From Ptychodera flava (taxonomy: Eukaryota > Hemichordata > Enteropneusta > Ptychoderidae), in NCBI RefSeq assembly GCF_041260155.1, contig NW_027248277.1:21769877-21833876 (forward strand): 64,000 nucleotides of DNA. Reading direction: 5' to 3'. A program made the position numbers and the translations under genes. The notes below the pieces were generated by a model that saw only the letters and a program-made list of their open reading frames with translations, searched no databases and was not told the DNA's origin. Positions 1 through 12,454 of this stretch are shown here, piece by piece. How positions within the stretch are numbered: position 1 is the first letter of the stretch; each line of letters begins with the position of its first letter.

Positions 1-835
1 AAATATAAAGCAGTAAAGGGCATAGAACTAGTGCCCTCGCAGATCTCAAACTAAGTACTATCAAAACTTACAATACAAAACAGTCAAAATAGAAGTAGCA
101 AACTAACCTACGAAAATATGAGCAAAATATATGGGAGAGGGCCCCTTCAGTCAAGCAACCGAGCAACGGTCATTGGTGACCTTGGGGTCAAGGTCTGAAT
201 GACCTTGATGATGGATCCATCCTGAGAGGTCGCAATGTGGGAAAGGAGTGGAATTCCCGAGAAATGGGGGTCAGGATGGAATCCAAAGTCCGGACACTTG
301 AGGGAAAGGGAAAGAGAGAGGAGGAGACAGGGGATGGTGGTGGGATTGGCTGAGCTGCTATGGCATGAACCCAGCGGCTGAATGAATGAATGAATGGGAG
401 TGATGAGACAAAGGCTTGATTATGTAGTGTCATGTGCAAACGTGGCTGATTGGCTGGGAAGGAGGATTGGTAACATTCATGGGTAGAAGAGCCTATTGGC
501 TAAGGGGACGACAGTGAAGAAGTACGGAAGGCAGATAGCTAGGTGTAATCACAAAACACATCTGTGAATAAAACACAGATTCCACTTTAAAATATCCATT
601 TAAGGCATGTGCAATATAGCATATGTTTAGTACATGTATATTAAATGGTAAAGTAGCCAGCTCCAAAAGACAGTTCTCTCTACATTTATGTGAATCTCTT
701 CTGTTTTACTCACTCCTTCTTTCACCATATCTCAATTGCAAAACAATGTAATTGGAGGCATAACAAATGAATTGACCGTGTTTCAAACTCTGGTCTGTAC
801 GACACGTTAACCATTGGACATCGAGAAAGATGATG
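1..835. other. No gene recognised
   Basis: Apart from a short GAATGAATG run near 383-397 I see no domain, splice-bounded exon or transposon terminus here. The open frame on the minus strand at 188-439 is serine/proline-rich and looks like a chance product of base composition. Confidence 0.5.
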
Positions 836-864
836 GATATATATATATATATATATTATATATA

Positions 865-937
<73 letters not shown>
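836..937. repeat. (TA)n tract at the 3' end of a Penelope-like element
   Basis: Nearly pure TA dinucleotides with a few interruptions. The minus-strand sequence leading into it ends TATACTTCG followed by (AT)n. The same kind of junction, CATACTTCG plus (TA)n, recurs at 28,778-28,860, so the tract is probably the tail of the PLE rather than an independent microsatellite. Confidence 0.8.
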
Positions 938-940
<3 letters not shown>

Positions 941-1035
941 AGTATACAGATGTTCTCGTGGAAAATTACACTGCTCGATGCTAAAGCAGAGCGTTATAAA
1001 TAAACAGATTACTTCAAGTATAAAGTAATGAAATC

Positions 1036-1082
1036 TAAAACTTAAGTTTCATGGATCCTGCAATCCTCAGATAGAAGTGAAA
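1036..1082 (-). ncRNA. Degenerate hammerhead-like motif at PLE end
   Basis: The minus strand shows CTGAGGA, a TGCAGGATCCA hairpin-like middle, GAAA, then the palindrome CTTAAG. This follows the hammerhead order of core box 1, stem II, GAAA, stem III. One core base differs (CTGAGGA for CTGATGA), stem II has a mismatch and stem I is poor, so it is unlikely to be active. A better-preserved relative is at 53,077-53,122. Confidence 0.4.
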
Positions 1083-1289
1083 GGATTACTAGCTCGACAC
1101 TCCTACATATATGATTGGGACGAACCATTCTATTTGTAGGTAGTGTTAAAATTCGATAAATAATATTTGTTTTGGTGGCGACATTTTGAAACCAACTCAG
1201 AGCTTGTGTTTAACAGTGTAAATTATCAGCATTGATAATGTGCAGCTTTTCTGACATACAAAGATTAAATCGCTTGTTTATGTTAGAGT

Positions 1290-1575
1290 ACCTCGATGCT
1301 TTTAATTATCAATGATTGACCACGAAATGTCAAAGACTTGGCCTTATTTCTTAAATTCCATAAAAATTTTGACAACTCGGTATCGATTTTTTATCTCTCG
1401 GTACGGAACGATTTCATGTGGTTAGTGTAGCGTGTCTTGAAGGTGTTATCAGTGAGGTCGATGTAAACCTTCTCTGCGTTGTCCTCCATTGACACTTTGG
1501 CCTTGTAAACACGCTTTTGACTTGACAGTTACCCTTCAAGGAGCATGCCGACTTAACCTGCAACTACAGTCAGTG
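1290..1575 (-). pseudogene. PLE GIY-YIG endonuclease relic
   Basis: After a CSLKGNC segment the minus strand reads AKVSMEDNAEKVYIDLTDN, then FKTRYTNHMKSF and ELSKFLWNL. These match the usual YIGLT, FK-R--H--SF and ELSK--W spacing of the PLE endonuclease. The normally conserved YIG has become YID, and a stop follows SFRTER. The domain would nick target DNA for reverse transcription, but this copy is dead. Confidence 0.7.
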
Positions 1576-1860
1576 GTTGGTCCTTACACTGATCTCCGGT
1601 GATTGCCCACTTATTGATGCGATCTGATTATGCATTGCCATATCTTCATACAGGTATAACTCACTTTAATTGTGTTCTGTTGAAGATCTTGTGAAGTTTA
1701 GACCCTTTGGAAAATAATTGTCAACAAGTTGCAGAAATTTCCTACCGATGTTAGTTTCCACGTTCTTGCTGAAAGGGGGATTGACGTTTCCTGTCATTGT
1801 TTCTCCTCGCTAATTGGTTGTTCTTGACAAAGTCAATTTGTTCGGCGTATCCGCTTGCCT

Positions 1861-2425
1861 TTAGCGCCGTATTATATTGACTTTATATTTATCAAAGATG
1901 CCCATATCACTAGATATTGTTGAGATATTGCTTATTGCGTCAGGTATATGTTTGATAATAGCTGGCGGGTGATTAGACTGCTTATGGACATACATTGTTT
2001 GGTCGTTTGGTTTACGATACGGATAGAACTTGCCGTCGTTCAGATTAAATGTCACATCCAAGAAGTTTGTTATTTTCTGGTTTGTCTCAATCGTGATTTT
2101 CAGGCCAATGTCACGAAATATCTTTGTGATTTCCTTTCTGATCTTATCCGCCTTGCTGGCCGTGATATTTTTGAGTACACCAAGCCCGTCATCCCGGTAT
2201 AAGCCGATATGATCTTTATCATACTTCTTGGCGAGTGTGCTAAGTATATACAGACCCACCAGTTCGCATATTTCAGTTCCATCGAAGCTTCCTATCGCCA
2301 CATCGAATAAATCCTTATTCTCTCTTTTAATCCAGGGTGTTATGTCGTCAAAGAGGAGTGTCTTCCTCGAGTGCATTATGATATCAATCTCTTCATCAGA
2401 AATTGAAGTATATTCTCTCGCCTAA
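1861..2425 (-). pseudogene. PLE reverse transcriptase, C-terminal half
   Basis: The reading frame contains the catalytic-type motif LYRDDGL, then NFLDVTFNL about 40 residues later, and PYRKPNDQTMYVHKQSNHPP. The FLDV..YRKP..SNHP succession is the thumb-proximal signature of Penelope-like reverse transcriptases. Such an enzyme primes at a nick and copies element RNA in the nucleus. The fingers and first palm motifs are absent, because the frame begins just inside the flanking (TA)n tract with EYTSISDEEID. Ordinary non-LTR RTs have a different arrangement after the YxDD box, which makes them unlikely. Confidence 0.8.
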
Positions 2426-2436
2426 TCAAGCGAATT

Positions 2437-2461
2437 ATATATATATATATATATATATATA

Positions 2462-2518
<57 letters not shown>
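2437..2518. repeat. (TA)n microsatellite
   Basis: Nearly uninterrupted TA repeats that abut the 5' break of the PLE remnant. The PLE may have inserted into, or been truncated at, this tract. Confidence 0.9.
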
Positions 2519-2522
<4 letters not shown>

Positions 2523-3500
2523 GTCTATAGCAAGTAACAATTCATTCTATTTTTTCCTTTACTATTACCAATCATGAATCAATACAAATAAAATTTCTAA
2601 TCTGAACCCCTTTCGAGACACCAACGGCTGATCATGAGCCTTATATAAAAATAATGTTACTGTCTTAACGTACATTCAAATGATTGATCCTAAGCTACTG
2701 GATAGCTGTATTTCCAGTATCCAAGCAAATTTATTCAGTTAGACTTGTTACAAATGATAAACTCTTGCTGTAGATGGCAATCAGTAACACTTCATTTCAC
2801 TTTAAAAATGAAAATAGTTCATGAACGTGCATAAGCAACTTTCATCCGCACATGACATCATCCATCTGAAAATGTTGCCATTATATATTAATGGAACATA
2901 TTTATCTAAAGCAGTCATCCATAAAAACCTGTGAACTAAATTCATATTAGCTATCAGATGCAGTGGCTCATATAAAAAGAAACTTTGTTAAGTATCGATC
3001 ACACCGTCCTCTCATTTTAGTATTTAATCAGTACTGATGACGACGTAGCAAATTTCTAAATCAATCAAACGAGTTATTTTGGCGAAGTTTTTTAAAAACA
3101 AATAGTTGTCAATGACAAGGTCCCCACTTGGTCAATGAATTTTGAAACCATTGAGGGAAATGATGGTGAAATGATATTGGTCAACGGATACCTGGAAAAT
3201 TGTGGAGAAAACGTTTTATTATTGTGTATCCGCAGTTGTATGATACATGAATCCAATTAGTTTGAGAAAAGTTATGTTTGTGATCAATGGTTGCAATAAG
3301 GTTATATGACGTCTCAGTCTTGCTTGTCGTAAAGGTCGATGGACAGATTTCGAAGTCCCTCGCATGAAATATGTCTGTATAAATGTAATTTCCCCGTATT
3401 GTTTACCTTGCTAACTATGAAGCTCAGTTTTACAAGCACAAGCGTAAAAGCTGACTTGACCTGAAAGTAATTTGCACAAACGTTAAGGGAAATACCGGGC
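2519..3500. other. No gene recognised
   Basis: AT-rich sequence without a convincing exon, RNA gene or transposon end. Confidence 0.5.
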
Positions 3501-3501
3501 T

Positions 3502-3855
3502 GTAAAAGGCTAGTAATGCTAACTTTTGATGATTATTTTCATTATTTTATTCAATACTCAATCACAAGTTCTTTCCTTACTTCAAAAAGAATATTAAAAC
3601 ACCTATTATTCAGCTTGTCAACATAGCGTCTATATCTGTAAAATTTAGTGTTATTGTTACATTTGAATTCTAGTCAGGACCAGAAATCAATTGTCAACAA
3701 AAATCACAGTTTACATAAATACAGGCCGAGTTGACACGCAGCGAACTGTATACATCAATATGCTTTATGTAGTAGAACAAGAAATTATGGTCGACATTTA
3801 AAGTAAGAATAGTGGGAAAAATCATCAAAAGTTAACATGACTTTGCCCTTTAATT
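3502..3855. mobile_element. Candidate MITE with imperfect inverted ends
   Basis: The left end reads GTAAAAGG then GCTAACTTTTGATGAT. The right end, reverse-complemented, reads TTAAAGGG then GTTAACTTTTGATGAT. The ends are inverted and about 35 nt long with mismatches, and a TTAA occurs at the right boundary only. An old TTAA-targeting MITE fits, but the left target copy is lost, so support is moderate. Confidence 0.4.
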
Positions 3856-4309
3856 ATATCTGTCACTTCACAGCTTTATGACTTTGTTCCAGATTCGTAC
3901 TAATGTTCAGCAAATGTTATTGTCGTATTACAAGAAATTTCTCTCCATGGATGGCGTCTGACATCTCTGTCGTTCACTTTGATTCAATAAACCCATCATA
4001 AAAACAAACAAAACTGCATTTCACAAAAGTTTGTACAATATGTTTTAGTGCACAGTTTTTTTCCTTTTTGTGAGAGTGAGGAAATTTCATAATAAGGTTT
4101 GCAGGACTTTCATTTCAAACTTCAAGTGCTGACATTCACTCTTGCTGTCAATTTTTATGCAATACAGCAATAACAACAAACACACAGACATGCATATACT
4201 GACCACATTTTGCCTGGTTCATACTACTATACATGAAATATTGTAGCTTATTTTTCATTCATTAAAGCAACATCCTAAAATTAAAACACAGCCGTCTGGA
4301 AGCCAAATG

Positions 4310-4640
4310 TAAGTTACAGTGCGTTGTCCTTGTGCAAAGTGTGAAAGACCTTGGTCAAAAACTCTTTGAGTATTGGCTATAGACATCAACTATAGGAAAC
4401 AAAATGGCCATCACACAGTCAAAATTGATTTTTATCCAAAAACAAATCAACATGCATATGTGTGATATAGGAGTAATCCTTGTACCAAGTTTAAGAGAAA
4501 GTGCTCCAGGCATATCCGCGAAATTGGCATAAACGGATGCATGGACTGACGCTAGGACCCTGGCACAGATATGACCGAATCCGCAGGGCCCCGGTCTTTG
4601 TATGTGGGGATTAACAAATTGCCACAAATACTGTTTCTCT
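4310..4640. repeat. Probable old interspersed repeat
   Basis: The text contains CTTGTACCAAGTTTAAGAG, GGCTATAGACATC and a CGGATGCATGGACTGACG stretch. Related phrases (ACCAACTTT, CTATAGACAT) recur at 34,970-35,230. This looks like a diverged interspersed repeat; I cannot name the family. Confidence 0.35.
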
Positions 4641-5020
4641 TTGATAAGACTCAATTTAAAGAGGCAGAACTCATTCTCTGTTTTTCGCATTGGTGAGTCC
4701 ACTACCCATGAGCTCAGTTTCAATGTTTTATTTACCATACCGATAGCAATATACACCAATCACAATCGTTTGGCAACTGGGCTCATCTCATAAACAGCTC
4801 TCTTGTGATCACGGCTCGTGTAGATAACCAATAGCACAGCAGTACTTTCTTGCTGCAGTATGAACTGAAATACGTCTCCTTGGTTCGTTAGCTCTTTGGT
4901 TGAGTTAGAATTGTAAGAAAGACAGCAAGATAGAAAGTGAATAGTAAACTCTTTGTTTAGCCATAGACTTGGACCCCTACGAAAACTTTTAGCGAAACTA
5001 AGATATGACAGCTCCTTCAA

Positions 5021-7440
5021 GAGTTCTTTTTTCTCAAAAGGAGATACATATACGGTAGTGTAGCCGGTGTATAGCCTGCACTTGGTCTTTGTGGAGGAAC
5101 TGTGGCCAGTGGTAGTCGCAATATGGCATCAACGATTGCTCGAATTGTGTTTGTTACAATACTGTACTAGTAAATAGAGATTTTTCTTATTTCAGCAAGC
5201 TATCTATCGCTTGAAGCGTCTCGATTCTTCGAAATCCATGAAAGCATGGAGGAAGAGACGGGAAAGCTTGCACTGTCCTGGTTTGCCCACTTGGAATTAT
5301 TCTGACATTATGCACTACGGCTGCTGCAAAATAACGACCTCACAATTCTTTAAAATATGCTTGCCATAAATTAAACATAGAAAGCGGGGTCTTACGTTTC
5401 ACAGTCTACGGTTCACGTTATTCTCCACTTGTGATCTGGCTCACAATAACGCTTTTGCTAAGGCCCTATTGGTCATGAAAATGTTATTGTCACGATCCCC
5501 TATTGAAGGAAATTCTACTTTTAGGAAATTACCAACTTTCTTTCTCATTAATTTTGAAAGTCATCCAATCAAGTTTACCAAGAATTTCTCTCCGTCTTTG
5601 TTGATCGATCGAATTATTTCTCATCCTCAATGTTCTCTCTTCTTTGAACAAAAAAAATAACTAACCTTGTGGGAGGAACCTTGCTCTAGTTAACACCTTT
5701 GTCTAGTGGAGTTGGCATGACATCTCTTGTCCGTAAGCTGTAAGCAACTTACCCTGAACACCGTCTGTTCAAAATCGATGGGCCTGAGTCAGCATTCAGT
5801 TCGTTAAAATATTGCATAAACAAAAGGTTTGCTTCCTTGCGATAAAATAACCCTTTTGGGATCACTACATCATCCAACAGTAAAACTTGTGTATATATGA
5901 AATATTTTTATATTTTGGCATGAAAATATTTATACAGAAGTTTTACCAGGTCTTCAAAGTGGGTATAAAGTAAGTGAATTGTGATCAACGTTTTCCGCAG
6001 AGGTAGCTACCTTTATGTTGGAAATCTGAACTCGCAAGAAATGGTTATCTTTTTAAAAAACTGGTGAGATCAATCTTCTAGCTTCTAACTCAATGCTACG
6101 ACCTCTTTCCTCCATGGATCTGTTATTTTGTGCACAGTAAACACACAAGGCGGCTTGACAATTAACTTTTCTATCAACACAGTCAATGAAAATAGAGGTT
6201 AGGTCACAAACCACAGATTGGCGTTCTAGTTCACACAGTTATTTGATTGACGTTTATTTTCAAATAACCTAGGATGTCTCTTGCCTAGTTTTACAACAAA
6301 CCCGAAATTCGAAAACTGCTGAAAATCACCACTCTCCAATGACCATTCGAGGAAATAATGCCATGGTTCGATAACTAACATAGTTATGATTACATCTTGT
6401 GTGCATAGGTTTGACTTTGAGAACGAAAGAGATGGCAAAAGCCACATTTTCGGGAGCATGTCTCCGTTTGTGTTACCCCTTTAATAACATTTCGCATTAT
6501 GAGGGTCGCAATTACAGCTGCAGTTCTATTTACACCATGAGCTATATTAAAAGCTATTTAATGAAGAACACACATTTGCTGCCAAATAATTGAAAAATCA
6601 TGCAATTCCACAATCCGTTCATCAAAGCTGAATGTTTTACAATCCAACTTGAACGTGATTGGCCGAATGGCGTATCAGAAGAAAGTGTGTTCATACAAAA
6701 CTGAGGAATGGGTAAGAACAATATTTGGACATATTGATCAGTATAAAATTTGGCACGAAACCCACACAAGTAATCTAAACATCATCTGAAGTGTTTTTAT
6801 TGTCAAACTTTTATATCAGCAAAAGTGGTGCATCTATGTAGAAGATTTACTTACAGCACATTTCACATCATTTTAATCAAATTTGTATGAAGTAATATCG
6901 AGCAAGGTTCTTGAGCAACTACTGAGGAAAACTTTTGTCTCCATTGTCATGATGTGTATTGTTTCCAGTTCATGTTACTTTCATCTCATTCAATTTTCTG
7001 TCACAACACACTTAGGCCTACTAATTTGCGGGAAAAGAAAGAATTGGACTGGTATAAGTCAGCGTAGGAAATTAACGTCAGTCCTGCGGTCCGCGACCGA
7101 CTGTTTTCCCGTTGGACCGAGAGTTTCGTCACGTAGGTGGTCCTTGGTGACCGACTGAAATATTACACTCTTCATTTGCGGTTACATTAGTTTTGTTGCT
7201 TTTATTTCGAAACTTTCTCTGGATAAATGCTTGTACAATTAATTATCTATGGCACGGCACAGCGAAACATTGCACGAAAGTTGACCTGATCAGGTCAGCG
7301 GGTCGTGAACTGTTAGGATTATAAGGCGATAGATTTGTTTTCATTACAGCGTACGTAATTGGCTATCACAATTTTCCGCCTATGAAATCATTCCATACAT
7401 CAAACTGTGACGTGTTGCACACACGCTGAAGCACTGGCGG
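5021..7440. other. No gene recognised
   Basis: Several 60-90 codon open frames occur on both strands, but none shows a known motif or consistent splice boundaries. Upstream exons of the Roc-COR gene could lie here. I looked for a P-loop GxxxxGK[ST] and a switch-type DTxGQ and found neither. Confidence 0.45.
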
Positions 7441-7447
7441 TTATTTT

Positions 7448-8300
7448 CCGTGTTCAAGATGTTGAGGTTTCTGGAAGGCTGTGAGCCGCCCAAAAAGAAG
7501 ACAAAACAACACCCCCCCCCCCCCCCGAAGAAAAACTTTGCCATCAGAGAGAGTATGACAAAACACGAGGGCGAGATCATTTCAGTCTTCATGGCAGGTG
7601 GAATTTTGGGACTGGCTGCTGTACGATAATGACAAGATGTACTGCATGACCTGTCGCAAAGCATATGGTGCTCTCTCCGTCAATAAACTGCCAATACCAT
7701 GTAAGTCGTCCTTCTTCAATAATTCTAAGAACCCGTTTGTTGTGGGAACAGGTAACTTTAGACACTCAACGTTGACTGCCCACGCAAAATCTGAATATCA
7801 AAAATTTGCTGTTGAAGATGTTCGAAACTGTAATGCGCCAGCTGGGAAGAGTTAAGCTGAGATGGCATTGCAGAAAATGAGTACTGCACTTTTCGGTAAA
7901 CTTAGCCACCTTTTCCGAAATGCACATGCCATATGTCTGTCAAACCGTCCCTTCAGTGATTTTATCTGGATGTCGTCCCTTGATGAGAGAAAAGGTTTAG
8001 ACTGATGTTGGACAGACATATCGGAATAGCAAGGCATGCCGCCACTTCATCTCAGCGATCAGTGAGATCAACATACTTGATTTGATTGATCTAGTCCTGA
8101 GTCTGCCAGCCAGTAGTGCCAGTAGTGCAGAATGTGAACGGGGATTTTCCATTATGAAATTGACAAAAACTGACTAAAGAAACAAACTGTCTTCTCAAAG
8201 TATGACAGATTATGAGAATTAAATTGCATTCTCCAAACATAGAGGATTTTGATCCCACACCAGCAATACATATGTGGAATTCAGGTTCAAACAGACAACG
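7448..8300 (+). pseudogene. hAT-like transposase relic (ZNF862/C17orf113-like)
   Basis: The N-terminal part reads WDWLLYDNDKMYCMTCRKAYG followed by FVVGTGNFRHSTLTAHAKSE, resembling the TTF/BED-like zinc-binding module of hAT-derived ZNF862-type proteins. About 80 codons later comes LPASSASSAECERGFSIMKL and KLHSPNIEDFDP, the C-terminal hAT dimerisation region (SSA--ER-FS-MK--KT--RN-L). The large catalytic middle is missing, an in-frame stop lies at 7853, another stop follows LTKTD, and a 2-nt deletion disrupts TDLMRI. It is a DNA-transposon-derived pseudogene with a central deletion, lying on the same strand as the Roc-COR gene. Confidence 0.7.
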
Positions 8301-9195
8301 CAGACCAAACGTCATGGCTACAAGTTCAGCTTTGTTGACGGATATGCTTGCCAGTGCTGGTGAGCAGTGTTCTTCTTCTGCTGATGCTGAACAAAGCAAA
8401 TGTGCTGGAGATAGTGACTGTGATTCTCTGACAGAATCATACTGAATCATGTGGTTCAGATTTTGAGGACAACCCTGAAAGTGATGAAACTGACCTCTTG
8501 GATTTAGCAGACAGTATTGATTAGTACCCATACCTTATACAATTCAAAGAAACAAGGACAGTGTCATCTTTTTGCAGACTTTTAGTGATATTATAATAAA
8601 AGTTAACAAACATTAATTTTAGTAACCCATAGCTGTCCATTTTGTTCATAAAATAAAAGACAAACTAATTCTTTAGTACTATCATCAAAACACTGATTTT
8701 GAACTGAGATTTGAACTTGCATAAACTTGTAGACCGACTGAGTGAAGGACCGGCAGTTTTCATGGCGGACCTGGAGTTTTTGAGTACTCTTGGTCCTTCT
8801 GACCGGTTGAAATTTCTCCTTAATTTCCGACACTGCTTCAGCCATTACATTATTTCCCCAACAAGTCTTAGCAACAGCCGATACCGCGCATGTGAAGTAA
8901 TACATGTGTGTCTTGTTATAACTCTTCTCTTGAACTGAAGGGCTAATCATGTTTAACATATTTTGATGCAACCAAGATTATTGTGCAACAAAGCCACCAT
9001 GTGACACATACTGATTACATTTGGGAACAAGACAAAAGTGAATCATCATATTGAGCAATGTAGTTGCATGAATAATCAGGTGTACGCTTTAATTTATCGT
9101 GGTGAATTCCATATTCTAGGTTACCACAAACCAATTTGGTTTCACAGGAGGTGTCTAAAAGTTATATAACATGAGATTCGAATAAATTCTTGCAG
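8301..9195. other. No gene recognised
   Basis: The sequence continues past the hAT relic to the acceptor of the Roc exon. The open frame at 8711-8938 (+) has no recognisable domain. Confidence 0.4.
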
Positions 9196-9341
9196 AGTTC
9201 CTGTCATTCTGGATGCATTCAATACATACACATGCAAAACCTGGAGGTAAAATACAAGTTGGTTTACAGGGCAGAGTGAAAAAGGACGTTATGACTCCAC
9301 CTATTATTGTCATTGGAACGAAAAAAGACCAGCTTGGAGAG
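9196..9341 (+). CDS. Roc GTPase domain, C-terminal exon of a Roc-COR-glycosyltransferase gene
   Basis: The exon is bounded by the acceptor ATTCTTGCAG and the donor GAG|GTAAAA. It starts with two bases completing a codon and ends in phase 0. It encodes FLSFWMHSIHTHAKPGG and then PPIIVIGTKKDQLGE. TKKD is the G4 guanine-specificity motif (T/N-K-x-D), and the F-W--SI preceding it is typical of the last third of Roc (Ras of complex) domains in Roco proteins. The next exon begins in phase 0 with the helix entering COR, exactly as expected. The P-loop and switch motifs must lie in upstream exons that I did not find. Known Roco proteins use GTP binding to regulate dimerisation or linked effector domains. 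Confidence 0.75.
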
Positions 9342-9549
9342 GTAAAAAAAAAACATATTTCTGCTTTATGTTTAAATGTATTTAGATTATTTAGATCTTT
9401 CGCCGAGTAAGGCGATATGTTCATTGCTCTGATCAAGTTTGTTTGCGATGTGTGATGGCGATCAAGTGTGTGAGTGCGAGTGCTTTACGAACCCTACAGC
9501 GTGCGCAGGGGTCGCAGTCAGAAAAATTATAACAACGTAGGTCTGTTAT

Positions 9550-9632
9550 CGCCGATTTGGCCGAGCGGTTCCGACTGTGATGTCTTCCCTAGGTTACTGG
9601 GTGCCGTGCGTTGTGAGTTCAAATCCGATTGA
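9550..9632 (+). ncRNA. tRNA-like sequence (pseudo-tRNA or SINE head)
   Basis: TTTGGCCGAGCGGTT resembles an A box of a class II (Leu/Ser-like) tRNA, and GAGTTCAAATCCGA about 50 nt downstream resembles a B box. The acceptor arms do not pair, so this is not a functional tRNA. A tRNA-derived SINE or tRNA pseudogene within the Roc-COR intron is likely. Confidence 0.5.
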
Positions 9633-11759
9633 AAATCTACATATCACTGGGTCAAAATGCTAATTAAACCTACAAAATATAAAGTACATTACAAGTACTT
9701 TCTGATAAGGGAAATGATAACTTACATTTAAAGTACCATTCATTGCTTTTAGGTGTAATAATGGGAATAAAAATACTGCCATTACTAGTAGATGAATATA
9801 CCACAAATGCTATGCAGAAATTCAATAAATATTCAATTTTCACTACACTTTGAAAGCTTTGCAATAATAACATTCTTACAGTGACAGTAGTGGGGCCGTT
9901 AATTAGTTTATGAGGTAATTCTGTTCGAATATCTGTTTGCTTGTTTGCTGGCAGTCATTTTATCTTTTTTCAAACAAACCCGTACTTACGCTCAAGATAG
10001 ATTACTGTCCGAGTAAGGAATTTTGTCTATTTTGGCTCTTTTGATCAATTTAAGTTAAACATTCTTATATTCCTGTAAGAAAAATATCTCTGCCAGGCCA
10101 AGATTCAATTTTCTAGGGCCAATCAATTTTCTAAGGCTAATAAAAAGTTAGTCAGTTTGAATTTTCTGACCATTTTTAACATTGACAAAATTTGCTTATT
10201 TAGTCTCAGTCATTTGACCAACTTATGATTAACGAACATGCATCTACCTGCTAAAATATTTCTAACAACTTGGTAAAGTAAATCAAATCAATCATTTCAA
10301 GTGTAAAAAGATTTCCATTTTTTAAAGATTTCATCAGCTCATTTGCATTAAAGTAATTGTAAAGGCGTGGTAGGCACACACTTAAATTTGCATCGACGTA
10401 GAAATGTACCAACTAAAGTTCAAAGCCATAGGCTCCGCGATTTTGAGTTTCTAATTTTTGACCACTTTTCACATTTACATTGCTTATTTGTATTTCATTC
10501 ATTTATTCTATGAAGTTTGGTTTGAAATGTATTTACATACAGTTAAAATCTTATATAGCAATGTTAAAGTTACAGGGAAAGTTTTTTTCTTATTTTGAAT
10601 TTTTTTAATACCCCTCGCTGAGTTGTATATTCTTCATTTGATCAACATGATTTGAACAAACCACAATCGTCATCATAATAGGAGGCTTTGTACACGATTC
10701 CAGTGTATCAAAGCAAGTGCTACCGCAAATAAGATTTTTTGCCAATATTCTACATTTCTTTTGCTTACTTGCATGATTATCCTGTGATCAACTTGGATTG
10801 AACAAAGCAGATCTGTAACCGATTATGACCATTCTCGCAAAAGTTTAAAACTCAAGGCTCATTGCTTTGGGCGTTAAAGATTCCCCATCATTTCTTCATT
10901 TATATAATGCCCAATCTTACTTTTGAGCCATGACATTAAGATTTCAGAAAGTTCATCATTGAGGGGTGTACCATTTGATATTGTTCGGTGGACGGCTTGG
11001 AAGATTGACTGTGGAGCATTAGTTTTTTACTCCCTGCTTCATCAGGAATTATTTTTTTTCAGTTTGTGAATTCTGGCATCTTTTTCACTTTCCCTCTCAT
11101 AATTACATAATTACAAAATTATGAAATGCCAATATTTACCGCTGTACCCTTTACTAGAACAAGATTACTGATGTCTTAATATGTAAGAAAACTACAACCA
11201 CTGTCAGTGATTAAGTTTGGTCTAAGTAGTAGGCTAAAGCATGTGGCACAAAACGACTAAGGATTTGAAAGACAGCAAATGCATAGTGGTAATTAAATAG
11301 TACAATAAATCCAATTACATTAGAATGGTTAGGAGGGGGTCCCTCCTGATACATGAGATTTTGAATCTTACTTATTTGGATGAGATCATTTGGAAAGGTC
11401 GGTACATGTTAAACAACAGCAAAGGTTTGGTCTAAATATTAATCAAATCAGGGCATTAATGACATGAAATGTAATGAATACAGATGTTACGAAAATAGTT
11501 TAAGGTGCCGGAAGTTTGTGCAGATATTGTAAGATATCTGAAAATGGTGTGCCTTAAGAGCACGCTGACAATTAAAGATGTTATGACATGGGGTTCCCAA
11601 AATTATAAGTACAAACGTTTATCCCGAATCTTCCTAGCGACCCCAATCCATTATATCACATGGTCCAACCATAAATATAGAGTTAAGTTGATAAGTGCCA
11701 ATATTTTCGAGAAAACTGAGTGGGATAAACGCATGCATGCATGCATTTATCCAACTTAG
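9633..11759. other. Intron sequence without recognised features
   Basis: This is AT-rich intron 1 of the Roc-COR model. No exon-like segment or transposon terminus was recognised. Confidence 0.45.
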
Positions 11760-11956
11760 TTACATAGATACAGAGATAGATACATAGATAGATAGATACA
11801 TAGATAGATACATAGATAGATAGATAGATACATACATACATACATACATACATACATACATACATACATACATGCATGCATGCATGCATGCATGCATGCA
11901 TACATGCATACATACATACATACATACATACATACATACATACATACATACATACA

Positions 11957-11990
<34 letters not shown>

Positions 11991-12025
11991 AATACATACA
12001 TACATACATACATACATACATGCAT
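11760..12025. repeat. Compound (GATA)n/(CATA)n/(CATG)n microsatellite
   Basis: About 265 bp of tetranucleotide repeats with GATA-type, CATA-type and CATG-type blocks. The repeated Met-Tyr-Val-Cys-type open frames on both strands come from the repeat and are not genes. Confidence 0.95.
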
Positions 12026-12454
12026 GCTTGTATATCCTCCCTTGCTCTTGATCTTATTGACGGACTGGGCAAATTATTAACAAGTTGAAATGAAAATGCA
12101 AAATTACTTCCATTACTGATAAAGCAAAGTATTTTCAATGTATGTAGCAGATTTCATCAACATTAATAAATTCAGATATATAATCCTAATAAGGATAGTT
12201 TGTTAAATATATAATTAGCTTGTTGTATAAATGCTAAATGACTTACTCGTTACTGTTTAACATAGTATCTTCAATGTACTTAGCAGAATGACCACATGTA
12301 TATCTCTTGTGAATAGGCCCCAACAACTTATTAGTTCTTGCCATTCCATAACAGTACTTTTACTAGATTTTGATTCAGATCCGATAGGCTTTTCTTGAGG
12401 TAATATGATAATATTAGGTCTTTTAATCAACTACTCTATGTCTACTCTTTACAG

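Larger units (their letters stand above)
938..2436 (-). mobile_element. Penelope-like retroelement remnant (RT and GIY-YIG endonuclease)
   Basis: Read on the minus strand from 2436 down to 938. A reverse transcriptase C-terminal half is followed by a stretch with NPPFSKNV and TNIGRKFLQL, a cysteine-containing linker, a GIY-YIG-like endonuclease and an RCNLC-type C-terminal tail (KRCNLCISEKLHIINA). This order of RT then GIY-YIG defines Penelope-like elements. The 5' part (RT fingers and upstream) is missing, the frame is broken by stops and frameshifts, and (TA)n tracts bound the copy on both sides. It is therefore a 5'-truncated, inactive insertion. Confidence 0.8.

Noticed and set aside
188..439. 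83-codon Ser/Pro-rich minus-strand frame
   Set aside because: No domain, splice or start context; composition alone explains it.
9550..9632. Functional tRNA gene
   Set aside because: A and B box-like text is present but the acceptor and anticodon arms do not fold, so only a tRNA-like relic is reported.
11683..12138. Overlapping open frames of repeated Met-Tyr-Val-Cys or His-Thr-Tyr-Ile on both strands
   Set aside because: They are translations of the CATA/CATG microsatellite and carry no independent coding evidence.
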